Positions 10,993-23,165 of a stretch of DNA of 64,000 nt are shown here, piece after piece. The notes beneath the pieces are model-generated. The model was not told the DNA's origin. It was given only the letters and a program-made list of their open reading frames with translations, and searched no databases. The DNA is from Ottelia alismoides. Lineage: Eukaryota; Streptophyta; Magnoliopsida; Alismatales; Hydrocharitaceae. Where the stretch lies: assembly GCA_037367405.1 (NCBI GenBank), contig JAZKJV010000680.1, positions 434,001 to 498,000 of the forward strand, given 5' to 3'. The position numbers were made by a program, and so were the translations under genes. How positions within the stretch are numbered: the first letter of the stretch is position 1; every line of letters starts with the position of its first letter.

Positions 10993-11152
10993 CACCACCA
11001 TTGCATATCTTATTTTCTGTTTGGAAAAATTACACACAAAAAAATATAAAAAAATTATAAAAACAAAAAAAGGGCACCACCATTGCATATCTTATTTTCT
11101 GTTTGGAAAAATTACACACAAAAAATATAAAAAATTATAAAAACAAAAAGGG
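10993..11152 (+). repeat. Tandem duplication of ~80 bp specific to element A 3' LTR
   Basis: The unit from CACCACCATTGCAT through AAAAAGGG occurs twice in a row here. The 5' LTR has it once (about 1459-1540). The second unit is slightly shorter because of homopolymer losses. Confidence 0.85.
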
Positions 11153-12195
11153 CAGGAGCTCCTGTACGCCATCGCCGCCATGCTCCGTTGGCCGCCCCTC
11201 CGCCACCAGCCGCCTCGGCGGCCCGACCACTCCAGCCCTCAGCCGGCCCTCTGCAACAACGCCAGCCATCTTCCAGCCCGCAGCCACCTTCGGCACCGTG
11301 GTCCGCCGCGCCTTCGCCCGCGCTCCAAAACCTTCCATCCAGCGAGCAGCCCGGGCGGCCCCGCGCCACCGCCTCCTGGCTGCGCGCCACAATGCAACGT
11401 TTTGCCACCGCGGCCGTCCGTGGCCGCCACCCTCCTGCATCGCCCGCGCGGCGCCACACCGCCGCAACCGCGCACTGCGCGCCGCCCCCGATCTCCGCTC
11501 AGCGACGGCCACTGCGCCAGAAGCCGCCCCGCCTCCTCGCGTCGCTGCCCTTCAGCCAGGAGCTACCACCGTCCCCTCATCCCCGCGGCCGTGCCTCCGC
11601 CTCCAAGGCCGCGCCGCCGCTCGCCACCCAGCCGCCCGCGCACGGCAACCACCTCCACCGCTGCGCGTGGAGCTCGCGCCGCGCGTGCGGCACCGCCTCC
11701 AGGAGCTCCTCTCTCTGGCCGTGCGTCATCGCCACAGTACACCCAGGCGCGTGTGCATGCCGCCCCTCGAGCTTCACCGCGCGCGTGCGTGCATCTCCAG
11801 GCACGCCTCCCCCGACCACCGCAAGCGCAGCCTCGCGCGTCAGCCGCGCCGCCCCCCGAGCTCCGCCCGCCGTCCTCCTCATCTCCGCCCACGTTGGCCG
11901 CCCTAGCCGCTGACCCCTCGCATGAAGCACTCCGCCCACCGCCGCCCTGCCTGGATACCCCACTCCAAGGCCGCTTGCCGCCCCGCGCTACAGCCGGCCT
12001 CCCGCGCCGCCCAGGCGCACCGCGCCTCTCTCTCTCCTGTAGCCGCTGAAGCTGTCCGCCGTGCCGCCCCACGCCTCCACGCGCGGCTGGGCGCCGCCCA
12101 GACCTCCTCCATCAGCCGCACTTCGTGCCCGCAAAGCACCTCGCTGTCACCGCCACGCCTCCCCCTTTGCCTCCTCTTGCCCTAGCTTGCGCTAG
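11130..12195. other. GC-rich block inside element A 3' LTR
   Basis: Counterpart of 1520-2590. Long frames of about 240-290 codons stay open in several registers on both strands because of the GC bias. The encoded sequences are Pro/Ala/Arg low-complexity, and I do not call them genes. Confidence 0.75.
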
Positions 12196-13400
12196 AAGGA
12201 AAAGGTCCATTTCTTTTTATTATATTTGTGAATATTGCATAGTCCCCCCTAGCAAGTTTTTATAATTTCAAAAATGCTCTTAGGCATACCTTATTGTGTT
12301 GCATAGTCATTTATGTATTGCATTGACACCCATGCATTGTCATGTTAATTTGGACTCTAAAATAGCATCATTTTATTCAATGAAAAATAGCATGTTGTAG
12401 AGCATTTAAATCTTTACTTTGTGGCTATTTATTGCATTTTTGTGAGGATTAGATTATTTATTAAAATTCAGAGATTGAAAATCAGTGATATTTTATCCAT
12501 TTATGCTCTGAAATTCGTACAAATATATTTCTTACTCCAAAAACTGTGAAAACATTGCAGGTGATGCATCTAAGTGTGCTTTAATTACGTTCCAAATTTC
12601 GTACAATCAGGAATTGTCATTTGTATGAAATAAATTTTAGGGTGATTTTTGTAATTGATTTTAAATTAAATCCACAAAGATTATTTTTGAGAAATTCCAA
12701 CTCTTCTGGATTCCTTATTAAAACATCTATTTGAGATAATTCATTCTCTGGATAATTTAACTTCGTGGATTTATTTGGAATTAAATACTCACAGTTGCTC
12801 TGTTTTCAGTAAAAAAATTATAAAAAAAATAAAAAAGTTTCAGAAAATTCCAAAAATACTAATGTAGCTTTATCTCATCATTTTTATCTTCCATTAAATT
12901 TTTCAAAATTTTTGCATATCATTTGCACGAAAAATTGCATAAACCCCAAAAAAGTTTGTATTTTTCATGTGTGCATTTTAAATCCAAAAATTACAAAAAA
13001 ATATATTTGCATTTTTATTGGATTAGGTTTATAGGAAAAATATAACTCGGTCAATTTTGTCTAATTTAACATTTAAATTAATTTTAGCTAAGTTGTTACT
13101 TTTCTTAATATCCTAGTTCATTCGCATCATTGCATTTGACATTTTTATTGCATTAAAAAAAATTAAAAAAATCTCACTTGGAAAACCGCAATATAATCAC
13201 TCTAACTTGATCCCAAGTTGTTCTTTTGCCTCCTTGTGTCGACCCTGGGGCTTGCCCAGGCTAAACAAATATAAAACCGTGCATTAATTCATTAGACGAT
13301 TAATAGATTTATGCGGTTATTTTTTATCGATCCGGATTTAACCGACTGCAACGAAATAGTCAATCCGACAACATCAAAAGGGTAGGTCTGCGGCTCGTCA

Positions 13401-13692
13401 CTGGCCATCTCATGGGTCTCTACAAAGGCAAAAGACCCAAACTCAGATGCCATCAAATGAATATAAATATGTGCTGCCTCTGCTCGAGCACCTTAGGACT
13501 AGTGGAGGAAGGGTTGTCGAGGGGGAATAAGGTGGTAGAGAACTCAGGTTCGGAGAGCAGGTCTGGGCTCTCCAAAACTTTCCTAGATGAGTGGCGAGCA
13601 GTGCTTGAGAGCGGTGCTGCCAAAAGCAGCCTAAGAGATCTCCTTCCCATTATCGTGATGTCAGGATAAATGCGGATGAAATCTAGATGCAA
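13401..13692 (-). pseudogene. Element C gag, N-terminal fragment
   Basis: Minus-strand frame beginning near 13692 with MHLDFIRIYP...; the likely start is at MGRRSLRLLLAAP. It continues PLSSTARHSSRKV and ends near 13453. It aligns with the start of element D gag (MMGRRFLRLPLEAP...). The region after that frame, up to 13401, matches D only after a shift of frame, so the copy is broken. It is cut at 13401 by element A. Gag would form the particle that packages the element RNA. Only about 95 codons remain, with no capsid core or zinc knuckle. Confidence 0.7.
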
Positions 13693-15050
13693 ACAAGATC
13701 AGAAGCCAAACCCCCAGTTTACCTACTCAACACAAGCTGATGACCGTAAATGTTCGATCGTTAATCTTTTCAATTTTATTTTAGGTAATCAATCAGTCTA
13801 GCAAAGCGATTAAGCGAGCTGTTATGAACCCGATGCTCTCAGGAGTCTAGTCCAATCCCAAAGCTAGATCTTTCCTAGCTAGTAAGAATTGCATACCGTT
13901 TACCGGCTATCCGATCAATTCAATCTACTAAGGACATCGTGAGCCGCTTTACCAGCTACCGGAGAGATCCTCACTAGAGAACGAATAACCCCAAGATCAG
14001 TAGTTTAATGGAAGTTCAGGTGTGGCTCTAGCCTAGTGTGCGTGTCACTCTCTCGCTCAAGCAAACCAACCAATGGGGGGGGCGACTCTCCCCAAAACAA
14101 ATATTTTTAAGTGAGATGTATTTTAAGATCAAGTTTACATTAGCAGCCCCAAATTTTATTACTTCTACTTTTTTAGATATTTTTCAAAGACAAACAATGC
14201 CTAATGAATTTTGTGATTTCCTTGGGTTATTTTAAGTCCAAAAACAGGGGGAGGAAGTCAAAAAAGCCGATGCACGATCAAACACTATGATGCATGCAAA
14301 GTAAGAGATGTGTACCTATCGCCAGCACTCTACATGTAGGGTGATTCGCTCATAAATTAAAAGACTGAAATAAAACTAACTATATGATGCACGAAGAAAT
14401 CGACCCTAGATGAGCAATTTCTAATGATCATGAAGAACAATAGTTAACTAATCAGAGAGAGAGGTCGGAGTCCGGTCTTAGATGTCAATCGGTGTCCACC
14501 ACAACAGTTCCTGCCAGCGCTGTATATGACCTCTAGCGGTGCGTGACTCTCAACCGATTAAGTTAACTTTTTCTTATTGATTATTAATAAGGTCCAATTA
14601 CGCTCTATATGTGCAAGCAATCTATTAGGGATTGTGCCTTAAGTTATTTACGTCACAATCAATGAAAATCCTAAGTCTAGGGTTCAAATTCGATGAGAAT
14701 CAAATAGAAAAAGGTGATCAAAACAAAACTGCAAAAAACTCGATGAGGTCACACGAGCACACCGGTGCTCGGCAAAACATACCATGATATAAGGTCAAGA
14801 GAGTCCAAGTGAGTCCAAAGTTATTACAGTAATAATTGAGTCTGCTGAAAATAAACTAACTATCCTACTTTACTCTATCTAATATAACTAATACCTGCTC
14901 GACGTCTGCTCCTCCTAAGGTGCGGTTCTCCTCCAAGTGTCCTTGGACGGTTCCTCGCACAAAAAGTGAAACAGAAATAGGTTAGAAAACAGTTATACAA
15001 ATAGAGATAAAAAATATATAAAAAATCTGAAAAACGACTACTAAGCCATG
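13693..15050 (-). other. Element C leader
   Basis: Noncoding leader homologous to 48664-50088 of element D. It contains the leader hairpin GGGGAGAGTCGCCCC on the minus strand (14079-14093 on +). It also shares blocks around GGAGAGATCCTCACT (+ strand) and CCAGCGCTGTATA with the D leader. No coding sequence seen. Confidence 0.75.
14079..14093 (-). promoter_or_regulatory. Conserved leader hairpin (element C)
   Basis: Minus strand reads GGGGAGAGTCGCCCC, identical to the element D copy at 49650-49664. Confidence 0.6.
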
Positions 15051-15069
15051 CTCCCCAACAACAGCTCCA
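15051..15069 (-). other. Element C primer-binding site (degenerate)
   Basis: Minus strand TGGAGCTGTTGTTGGGGA lies three bases after the LTR end. It is a decayed version of TGGCATCGTTGCTGGGGA in element D. Confidence 0.65.
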
Positions 15070-15072
15070 TTT

Positions 15073-18000
15073 TGATGAGCGGCCCGAGCAACACGGGTTA
15101 GGAAATAATCAAAGGGTCATTGCGACCCGGATCACAAGGCCTAAGCTCATCAAGAAAAAGATCGAAACCACTTAATCAAACAGATAAAGCAATTAAAACA
15201 ATGTAAGCAGTCTCCAATATTTATTTTAACCTAGTATAACGACAAGGGTCAAACTCAAGGAGCATGAGAAAACCTTCGAAGTAGTCAAAATCAGAGAGTA
15301 AAATGCATATTTTTATTAATTTTTAATTTTGCTTTTTTTAGTATTTTTAATTAAAGGAGAGAAACAAACTAATAAGGAAACTATGCACACAAGCAAACCT
15401 TTTTAATTTTCATTCAGAACTAAAATGCTCAAAAACTAGGAATAAAAATATTTTTGGCTTTTTCAAATATGAAGGTATTTTTGGTGATTTTCTTAGATTT
15501 TTATGATGTTTCTATGATTTTATAAAAACAAAAAAAGGCTAAAAAGGAAAATAGTGTACAACCAAGATGAAATGGCAAATTAAAAATACTTAAAGTGCCC
15601 TAATTCCTAGTTATAACTTTTATGAAAAACTTGATAAAAGAGCTACAAACAGAGACTGCAAATTCTTTTTATTTATCTAGAATTTTTTATGATTTTTAGA
15701 AGTCTTTGAGTCTTTTGTAATTTTTAGGATTTTTATAATGATTTTCAAAACAAAAAATCATATAGAGGTAAAACACACAAATATACACAACCAGAAATTT
15801 TTTATGGAATTTTTCAGACACTTTTTTTCGAATTTTTATGTATTTTCTAAAACAGAAAGAACACTTTTTATGGGTTTTTGCTTTTTAGAGAATATAATAC
15901 AATACAAAATTAATCCCAAAAATGATAATAAATATTACATGTTAGCAGGAGCTTACAGTAACATCTATATAATTTTTGGAAATAATTTGGTAATTATTTA
16001 ATTAAAAACAAGACGAACAGATTGTAGGGATATTGTTGTAATTGTAATAAAGTTCCAGGCCAATTAATAATACAGACTGAAAGCATCCAGGGAATAAACA
16101 CACATGCTCAATAAACCATGCATAGGGGTATAAGTGCAAATATCAGAAAGTCTTCATTCAAAACATAACATATGGGAAATCCAGGGAATAACATGCAAAT
16201 ACACTAGAAAAGCACGTGGTATGCTACGTGAGTTCACACACAGAGGACTAAAGTGCAAATACTAAAGTAACAAGGGTCCACTTGCAAAATAACCAAACTA
16301 TTTTAAACTACGACAAATATTTATTGGACTAAATAATAAAAACAAAATAGAGAGGGGCCTAAGAACAATTTACCCCTTATTAAGTGTGATCCAACGGTCG
16401 ATGGCCCCCCACTTATGATCGGACTGTCAGGAGGGGTGGATAACCCTTCGGCGATGGACGGTTGACACACAATCCTCAGATGGATCTGATGATGGAGGGC
16501 CTCCTGATGATGAACTGTCAAGATCAGAACTGGGGGACCTCTCAATCGGTCGGTGGGGAAGTCGCTTGGACGAATGGGGACGAACTCACCTCTGGCGAGT
16601 TTCAATCGACGATGGCGCACGGGTCCGGCGAAGGTTAGAATGGCCAAAGCATTGAGAACCAAAGACGGAGGGTGAATGGACAGGTCTCTAGCGACGTGAA
16701 AGATTCGACCTGATTGGAGGCTCCTGCCTGATGGTTGGAGCCACATGAGGGGATGCGGAGCAAATGTAGAAGTGGGAGGAGGTCAGAGCGAGGTATGCGA
16801 AGGTTGGAGTGTAACATAGATGTAGAATGGGTACGGTGGATAGAGATACTCTGTGCGGCAGAGTAAATGATTGATTAAAGCAGAATGGAAGATCGAATGG
16901 GTACCTGAGGATGATCAGAGTGCGCCTGGGAGTGCGAACAGTGATCCACGGGGGTAATGGCCTCGATAGCCGGTGCAGCTAGAGGTTGTGCTCCTCGCGG
17001 CGGAGCTGAGGAAGAACCTAAGCGAACCTGGGGCTCTCACGCTCCAAAAAGCTTCCTTGCCCTCTCCCTCTCACATCGTCACTATGGGAAAATAGGAGCG
17101 GTTATGCACGAGGTGATGGCGTAGCGAAAAGGTGTTGGAAAAGGGAGGAGGGGTGCTCTATATAGTCTTCCAGGTTCGACAAACAAGGAGGCGTTGCCCG
17201 CGAACCAAGGTGCGGATCCCCAGATTTGGTATCGGGAGTGGATTAGGGGTCCGAGCTCTCTAATCAAGGCAAGAGATCTGATGGAGAGGCGATCGGATCG
17301 GGTCGGGAAAATGGGGCGAAGTCAGTACGAAACCCGGTCTTGCGATAAGGGGTTTGGCGGGGAGCAGTTGACCGAGATCAACGAATCCCCGCTGGCCCAT
17401 TCAGAAGCGAGATGGAATGAGACAAAAGTTGCTACATGACAAAATAGAGAAGAAAAATAAAGGAAATTAGATTAAAAATAATAAATGAATTTAAATGAAA
17501 AAACGAATAAAATGAAAAATGTTTATTATTTTTCAAAGAATGTTTTTGTGATTTTTAATTATTTTTATGAAAAATAAATTAGTGTATATACAGTATATAG
17601 TATTATATACAAGTATAATATACCTATGTACTATGAACATGTATTTTTATTTTTATATAAATACTTTAATTTTGAATTTTGTTTATTTTCAACATAATTT
17701 TAGAAGTACAAAATATTTTTTATTATATGTTTACAAATTATTTATAAGTATATAATAAATAGGGAATGTGAGGTTTATACATGTGTTTTGTGCAATGAGA
17801 GGGGGATTTTATTTTTATTTGATTTTTCAAAATTTTATTTTATTTTTAGAAACATATACAAGGAGATAAAAATAATAATTTAGTTTTATTTACTATTTAT
17901 TTACACATATAGGTATTATGTACAACACAAAGTAGACCCTATCTCTCTCTACTTATTTTATTTGGCGATCAGGTCAAGGCTTGACCTTCTCTTGGGGTTT

Positions 18001-18200
18001 GGGTCACTCTGTATTTATTCTAAATACCTCCTTCCTTTTTCTTTTCCTTTATTCTTTTTTTTGCACAAATACATGCTAATTATGCAATACTAACACATGC
18101 ATGTTGAATGTAAGTTAGTGTATTTACAGGTATTTACATGCTGCTTTGCTAAGATAAATAGCTAAAAAAAGGATAAAGAGTGAGAATCAGGGATTCATCA
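15073..18200 (-). repeat. Element C 5' LTR (3128 bp)
   Basis: On the minus strand it begins TGATGAATCCCTGATTC at 18200 and ends ...CTCATCA at 15073. It is homologous to the element D LTRs throughout, including the coding-like GC-richer section at about 16400-17400. The only LTR of C in the window. The flank at 18201-18205 is GTACA; the partner duplication is off-window. Confidence 0.9.
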
Positions 18201-19527
18201 GTACACTGGCTGGGGATTTGGCTGGTACAATGCCATCTAGTTCTACGGTTGTTGTGACTACTTCTCAGGGCTTGCACATTACATGCTGGATAGGTTGAGC
18301 TTGCGAAGGACTCGACTAAGGAGGTTGTGTCAGTGTTGTGCTCCTTCTTCTCAGCATGAGTCGGCAGTAGCGAACATCAAGTTGCAGGCAATGATGGTCT
18401 TGACAAACAGCTCCAGTTGTCTGGCAATCTAATCAAGCTTGTCCATGCCCTTGCTTCTCTTCTCCATGATAGTGAGTTTTTCGAGGTCCCGCGACCTCTT
18501 ATTAATGATATCTACTTTGGACAAGTGGCTCCCTATGATGCTCAGGTTGGATATCTTCCTTGTCCTTTGCAAAAGCCATCATATTGACAGGCTTGTGGCT
18601 GGCTATGGGCACCTTCATGTAAGCCACCTTGTTAAAGTGCGAGCCACCACAGGCGACATCAACCAATTTCTAACTTTCAAGTGTCTGGGCACTGAAAAAA
18701 TGTTGAACCAGACTAGTCTTTAGAATTTTGTGGTGGAGACACTTCTCCTGCAGATCTCTGAATCTTTCCCACACTTCATGAGTCATTTCGTGGGGTTGTT
18801 GGATGAAGCTAGAGATGTTGATGTGTTAATGTGTATCTGGTTCAAGTGACCAAGAGGATAAAACTTATGAAGAAATGCATACTTCAGCTCCTCTCATGTT
18901 GTCACTACCTTCCCCATATGATTCACCCCATAAAGGGCCTTGTCTTGGAGACTGAATAAAAAGGCAATCATCTTGACCACCCCCAAAGGAATGTTGGGGT
19001 TATGTGTGGTTCCACAGATGCGACTGAATTGTATAAGGTGGATGTATGGTTCTCTTGTTGTGTTCCCGTGGAAGGACGTGGGTAGAGACAAGATTTGCGG
19101 CTTCAACTCAAAATGGGCACGGCTTGGTGGAATATGAATCAATCCAATCAGTGACATGGCCTGCCCCAAGGATGTAAGTCTATTTCAGTATGGGATTTGG
19201 TTGTGATGGTCTTGCCTCTACTCCTCCATGATGAGGTCCACCTATCGATAGGTTATCCTCTACATCCTCTCTATTTAGATCATCTTCTCTGTTGAAATCA
19301 TCCTCTCTTCTAGCTTCTCTCTAATCTGTCCTCCTCCGCAGATCATTAAGCATTTCTTGGAAGGTGACCTGGGCCAATCCTTTATTCATTAATTGTTGTC
19401 GGATTACTTGAATCGAAGCAAGAAGCTGGTTGTTGATGTCATTCTGTGTGGTATACTACCCGTCCCCCTATTCTGGTTGCTTGGCTGGTTGGGGTTGTAG
19501 TCCCTTTCCTTTTCCTGTAGGAACCAT
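18201..19527 (-). pseudogene. Element E gag remnant
   Basis: Minus-strand reading from about MVPTGKGKGLQPQPAKQPE (19527) leftward. A Gln-rich segment QLLASIQVIRQQLMNKG is followed by an acidic RREDDFNREDD stretch. The capsid core comes next, recognisable as ICGTTHNPN...VVKMIAFLFSLQDKALY (about 18930-19050), then LVWFNIFSVPRHLKVRNW and SNLSIIGSHLSKVDIINKRSRDLEKL. It matches D gag (KMIAFPFSLVDREAY; LVQRFFCSLTPEL) and the F fragment at 28735-30714. Multiple in-frame stops and shifts break it. It is truncated at 18201 by element C. Confidence 0.8.
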
Positions 19528-20526
19528 TTCTGGTTATGCTTGTAACTCTAGCTCTTGATCAGATTCTTTCTCTACATAGTTGAATTAACCCTTATCAGTC
19601 TCTGTCTGAACACAAATGCTAAAATAAGTCTGGGGTTGAGGTCAATCCCAGAGGGTTGTGGATGGAGCACATGATATTGACTGAAACCAATCTCCATCCA
19701 CAAGGCATTAGTTCTGGGACAAGAGTAATCCTGATTTATTTGGAAGAGCGGGCTTGGGCTGCGAGTCCATCCCGAATAGAGGATTTATTGGATAAAGGCA
19801 AGTATTGAAACAAGAAAGGATCAGTTCCAAGGAGAAGTTCGCAAGACCCGAACTGATTTCTTAGATATCGCCCTGAATTATTGGAGATGTCGGCGACACA
19901 AAATCGATGCGGGTGTCGGCGAAGTCTCAACTAAACAATCCGTGGGATGACATCTGAGAGGGTCAAAATGAGATAGATGATATATGAAAGATACATAGGT
20001 AAACAAGAAATAAAAAGAGTGTAAAATAGTAGACAGCTCAAAGTGAGTGGGGATCAAAGAGGAAATATGCAAAAAAAGAAAATATGACAAAATGGTGCAA
20101 AGGCATGATATTTTTGATCTTGACCTTAACAAATTTAATCAACCAAACCATATACAATGGATTCAAAAAATCGTGCCATGAAGCCTTGGAGGTTCTTCAA
20201 TAATCTTTGTAAGTTTTAGATTGATTTTCAGGCAATTATATTTGAACGAGTCCTTAAGCGCTAATCCTATAGGAGCGAGAGCAATGTCAAAAAAGTATCT
20301 TGTATTTGTCCTCCTCCTTTGTAACATGTATACTGTACTTTTTGAGGTCCTTTGTAAGAAGGCATTATCCAGGATGAGTTTTTGGATCTAATTCTTGCGA
20401 TAGCGCTCTCTCACTTGGAAAGGACACCTCCTTATGAGGGTTTTGCTCACTCAATGCAAGAAATCCAATTAATCAATTTTATTTAGGTCAAGTGTTTTTA
20501 GCAGTCCCTTTTTATATTTTTTGTGT
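19528..20526 (-). other. Element E leader, part nearest gag
   Basis: Noncoding, about 1 kb, between gag and the LINE insertion. It includes GGGACTGCTAA..., which matches the leader block of C and D upstream of their hairpin motif. Short minus-strand frames here are not recognisable. Confidence 0.6.
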
Positions 20527-20543
20527 TATCACTTGCTTTGAGT
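20527..20543 (+). repeat. LINE target-site duplication, left copy
   Basis: TATCACTTGCTTTGAGT, 17 bp, identical to 23862-23878. Confidence 0.95.
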
Positions 20544-21033
20544 AACTCAGCCCTGGCCGGTCCCAAGCTCTGGTAAATTAAGGACGGTTGCGCGTTAGGT
20601 AGCCGACAACCCGCATGAGAGATAAATTGCTAAATTCTGTTCTTTTAAGAACATTATTTATGAATTTTTCTCGAAACCATTCAGATAAATTCCTAAAAAG
20701 TGTTATTTTTAAAACACTATTTAGATATTTATCTCAAAACTATTCGGATATTTTAAACACAGATTTAAGCAAACATCTATATTTCATTGGGATGTTCCCT
20801 ACATGCGATGCATTGCATCACCCAAATGCAATGATAAATTGGTAAGGGTCGTGACATTGCTACCTAGATGTAGTTCAAAATTCGCTAGGGTTCTCACATG
20901 AGGAACGCATGCGGGTAAATAAGCTAGTTCCGTTGCATCGTCGCCCGGATGCAGTCCAAAATTTGCTAGCATTCTCGCACGATGGAGCATGCGAGTAAAG
21001 AAGTTAGCCCAAAAGTGGTTGCAAAGGAAATTG

Positions 21034-21700
21034 CGGATAGGTAGTTGGAATATTGACATTTATACTGGCAAATCGATGGAGATAGTTGATACAATGGAAA
21101 GAAGGAAGATTTAGATATTATGTCTACAAGAGACAAAATGGGTTGGAGAGAAAGCAAGGGAGATCGAGAAGACATGCTTTAAACTTTGGTAATCAGGTAA
21201 AGATAAAGCAGAAATGGTGTAGGAGTAGTTGTTCATAAGAATTTAAAGGATTGTGTGGTTGAGGTGCAAATATCTGGGGATCGGATTATATTGCTAAAAG
21301 TGCTTCTCGAAGAAGAAATTCTGAATATCATCTCAGTTTATGCACTGCAAACTGGTTTAGATGATAGGATTAAAAAAGCTTTTTGGGAGGATTTGGATAA
21401 GATTATGCCAGGAATCCCACAAAGAGAGATGATTTGTCTAGGTGGAGATCTTAATGGACATGTGGGAAAGGATGCTTTGGGTTATGCTAGTGTCCATGGA
21501 GGATAGGGCTTCATGAATAGAAAGAAGAGGGAAAAATCTTTCTGGATTTTGTAACGGCTTATGATCTTTTCATTGCAAACACTCTCTTCAAGAAGTGGGA
21601 GGAGCATCTAATTACTTATAAGAGTGGCTCGACTAGAACTCAAATAGATTACTTTGCGTTGAGAAGAAGAGATCGGTTGTAAAGACTGCAAAGTAATCCC
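21034..21700 (+). pseudogene. LINE apurinic-type endonuclease domain, broken
   Basis: Cuts the target DNA to prime reverse transcription. Starts with RIGSWNIDIYTGKSMEIV. ILCLQETKWVGEKA (about 21118-21160, containing the conserved Q-E-T) follows after a TAG. Then, in another frame, VEVQISGDRIILLKVLLEEE, IISVYALQTG and GGDLNGHVG (the conserved G-D-x-N, about 21441-21460), and finally FLDFVTAYDLFIANTLF and LITYKSGSTRTQIDYF. The domain order is complete, but at least two frameshifts and several stops interrupt it. Confidence 0.85.
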
Positions 21701-21729
21701 AAGAGAGAGTTTGACTACCCAACATCGTT

Positions 21730-23165
21730 TTTTTCTTGTATGTGCATATAAAAGGGCTAGTAAAGAAAATGAGGGTTTCCCAGATCACTAGAACTAGATG
21801 GTGGAATCTTCAATTGAAGCAACCAAGCTTCAGTGAGAAGGTTTTAAAAGACTTATCTCGGGATTGTAATGGAAGTGCTAATGAGATGTGGGAGGCAATA
21901 GCATCGTGTATCCGAAGGGTAGCCAAATAGATGCTCAAAGAATCAAAAGGAGGAGCTCCAGGTCAAAAGGAGGCTTGGTGGTGGAGTGGATGGGTGCAAG
22001 AGAAGCTCAAAATTAAAAGAGCTTGCTTTAAAGCTATGTATAAGAATAGAACAAATGAATCTGTCACAAACAACAAAATAGCGAAGAAGGAAGAAAAGAA
22101 GGTGTTAAGTGAAGCTAAGTCAAAAGATTATGATGTTTTCACAAAAATATCGTCTCTAACGAGGGCCAGAAGGATATTCAGGATGGCTAAAGCAAGAGAA
22201 AGAAATACCAAAGATTTTTCTCAAGTGAGATGCATTAAGGATGAGGAAGGTCACACACTTGTTACTCAAAAGGATATAGAGACTAGATGGAAGCAATATT
22301 TCCATAAGATATTCATTGGGGAAGGAAATAGAGAGATCACTTTGGGAAATCTAGCAAGTAGTGAAAGTTACTTGAATCGTGCAAGCTATAGACGAATACA
22401 AAGGAAGAAAGTAGAGGAGGCTTTGAAAGTTGGACCTGATGACATTCCTATAGAAGTTTGGAGAGCTTTAGGTAAGCATGATTTGACTTGGCTTACAAGT
22501 TTATTCAATGTTTTTTGGCGAAGCAAGAAAATACCTGAAGAACGAAAGAGAAGCATTGTGGTGCCTCTTTATAAGAACAAAGGAAACATTTAAAATTGTT
22601 CAAATTATAGAGGTATCAAGCAGATGAATCACACTATGAAAATTTGGGAACATGTGATCGAAAGAAGATTGAGGCAAGTTTCCAAAGTAAAAGAAAAGCA
22701 ATTCGGATTCATGTCAGGTTGCTCAACTATTGAAGCCATCCACTTGCTAAGGAGAACAATGGAGATTTACATAGCTAAAAGGAAGAACCTCCACATGATT
22801 TTTATTGATTTAGAGAAGGCTTATGATTATGTCCCATGCGAGATATTGTGGAGAGTTTTGGAGAAGAGACAAGTATCTGTCCTATACATAAACCTCATAA
22901 AAGATATGTATGATAGGGCTTCATCTTGTGTAAGGATACACTTTAGGAGGACTGACTATTTTGACATCAACATTGTTCTGCATCAAGGTTCAACTTTGAG
23001 TCCATTCCTTTTTACTTTGATTATGGACGAGTTGACAAGTCACATTCAAGATGAGAAACCTTGGTGTATGTTATTCGTTGATTATATTATGTTGATTGAT
23101 GAGACTAGGGATGGAGTAAATGAGAAGCTTGAGGTCTGGAGACATGCATCGGAGACTAAATGATT
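21730..23165 (+). pseudogene. LINE reverse transcriptase, broken and active-site mutated
   Basis: Two long open parts: 21931-22593 (thumb/finger region with KVGPDDIPIEVWRALG and IVVPLYKNKGNI) and 22624-23163. The second has RLRQVSKVKEKQFGFMSGCST (the QFGF-x-x-G motif), MIFIDLEKAYDYV (catalytic D in FIDLEKAYD) and LHQGSTLSPFLFTLIMDEL (RQG-SPLSPLLF-type motif). It ends MLFVDYIMLIDE. The last motif should be F-A-D-D; here it reads F-V-D-Y (23074-23085), so a catalytic aspartate is replaced by Tyr. A TAA at 22591 separates the parts within what should be one frame. Confidence 0.9.

Larger units (their letters stand above)
1..13400 (+). mobile_element. Element A: non-autonomous gypsy-like LTR retrotransposon (left end cut by window)
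   Basis: Two long direct repeats bound this element. Base 1 of the window matches base 9537, and the match runs colinearly to the LTR ends at 3794 and 13400. About 128 bp of the 5' LTR lies outside the window. In order it has a 5' LTR, an Asp-type primer-binding site, a 1.5-kb leader, one long protease-like ORF, an array of inverted repeats, a conserved 3' noncoding block, a polypurine tract and a 3' LTR. No RT, RNase H or integrase was found in the 5.6-kb interior, so it must depend on enzymes from elsewhere; the D-type elements are the obvious candidates. It lies inside element C (minus strand), whose gag begins immediately at 13401. The left target duplication is off-window. Confidence 0.93.
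9408..13400 (+). repeat. Element A 3' LTR (complete, 3993 bp)
   Basis: It starts TGATGAAT right after the polypurine tract and ends CTCGTCA. The first 21 bp are palindromic: TGATGAAT, five bases, ATTCATCA. It matches 1-3794. It carries an extra tandem copy of about 80 bp (10993-11074 and 11075-11152) that the 5' LTR has once, so that duplication happened after insertion. The sequence after 13400 belongs to element C. Confidence 0.95.
13401..18200 (-). mobile_element. Element C: gypsy-like retrotransposon, 5' part only
   Basis: On the minus strand the order is 5' LTR (18200 down to 15073), primer-binding site, leader and the start of gag, which stops abruptly at element A (13400/13401). All parts have counterparts in element D in the same order. 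C sits inside the gag of element E, which resumes at 18201. The remainder of C lies left of the window. Confidence 0.88.

Noticed and set aside
11103..12072. Frames up to 289 codons in the A 3' LTR
   Set aside because: Same GC-bias effect; no domain recognised, and the counterpart in the 5' LTR is disrupted.
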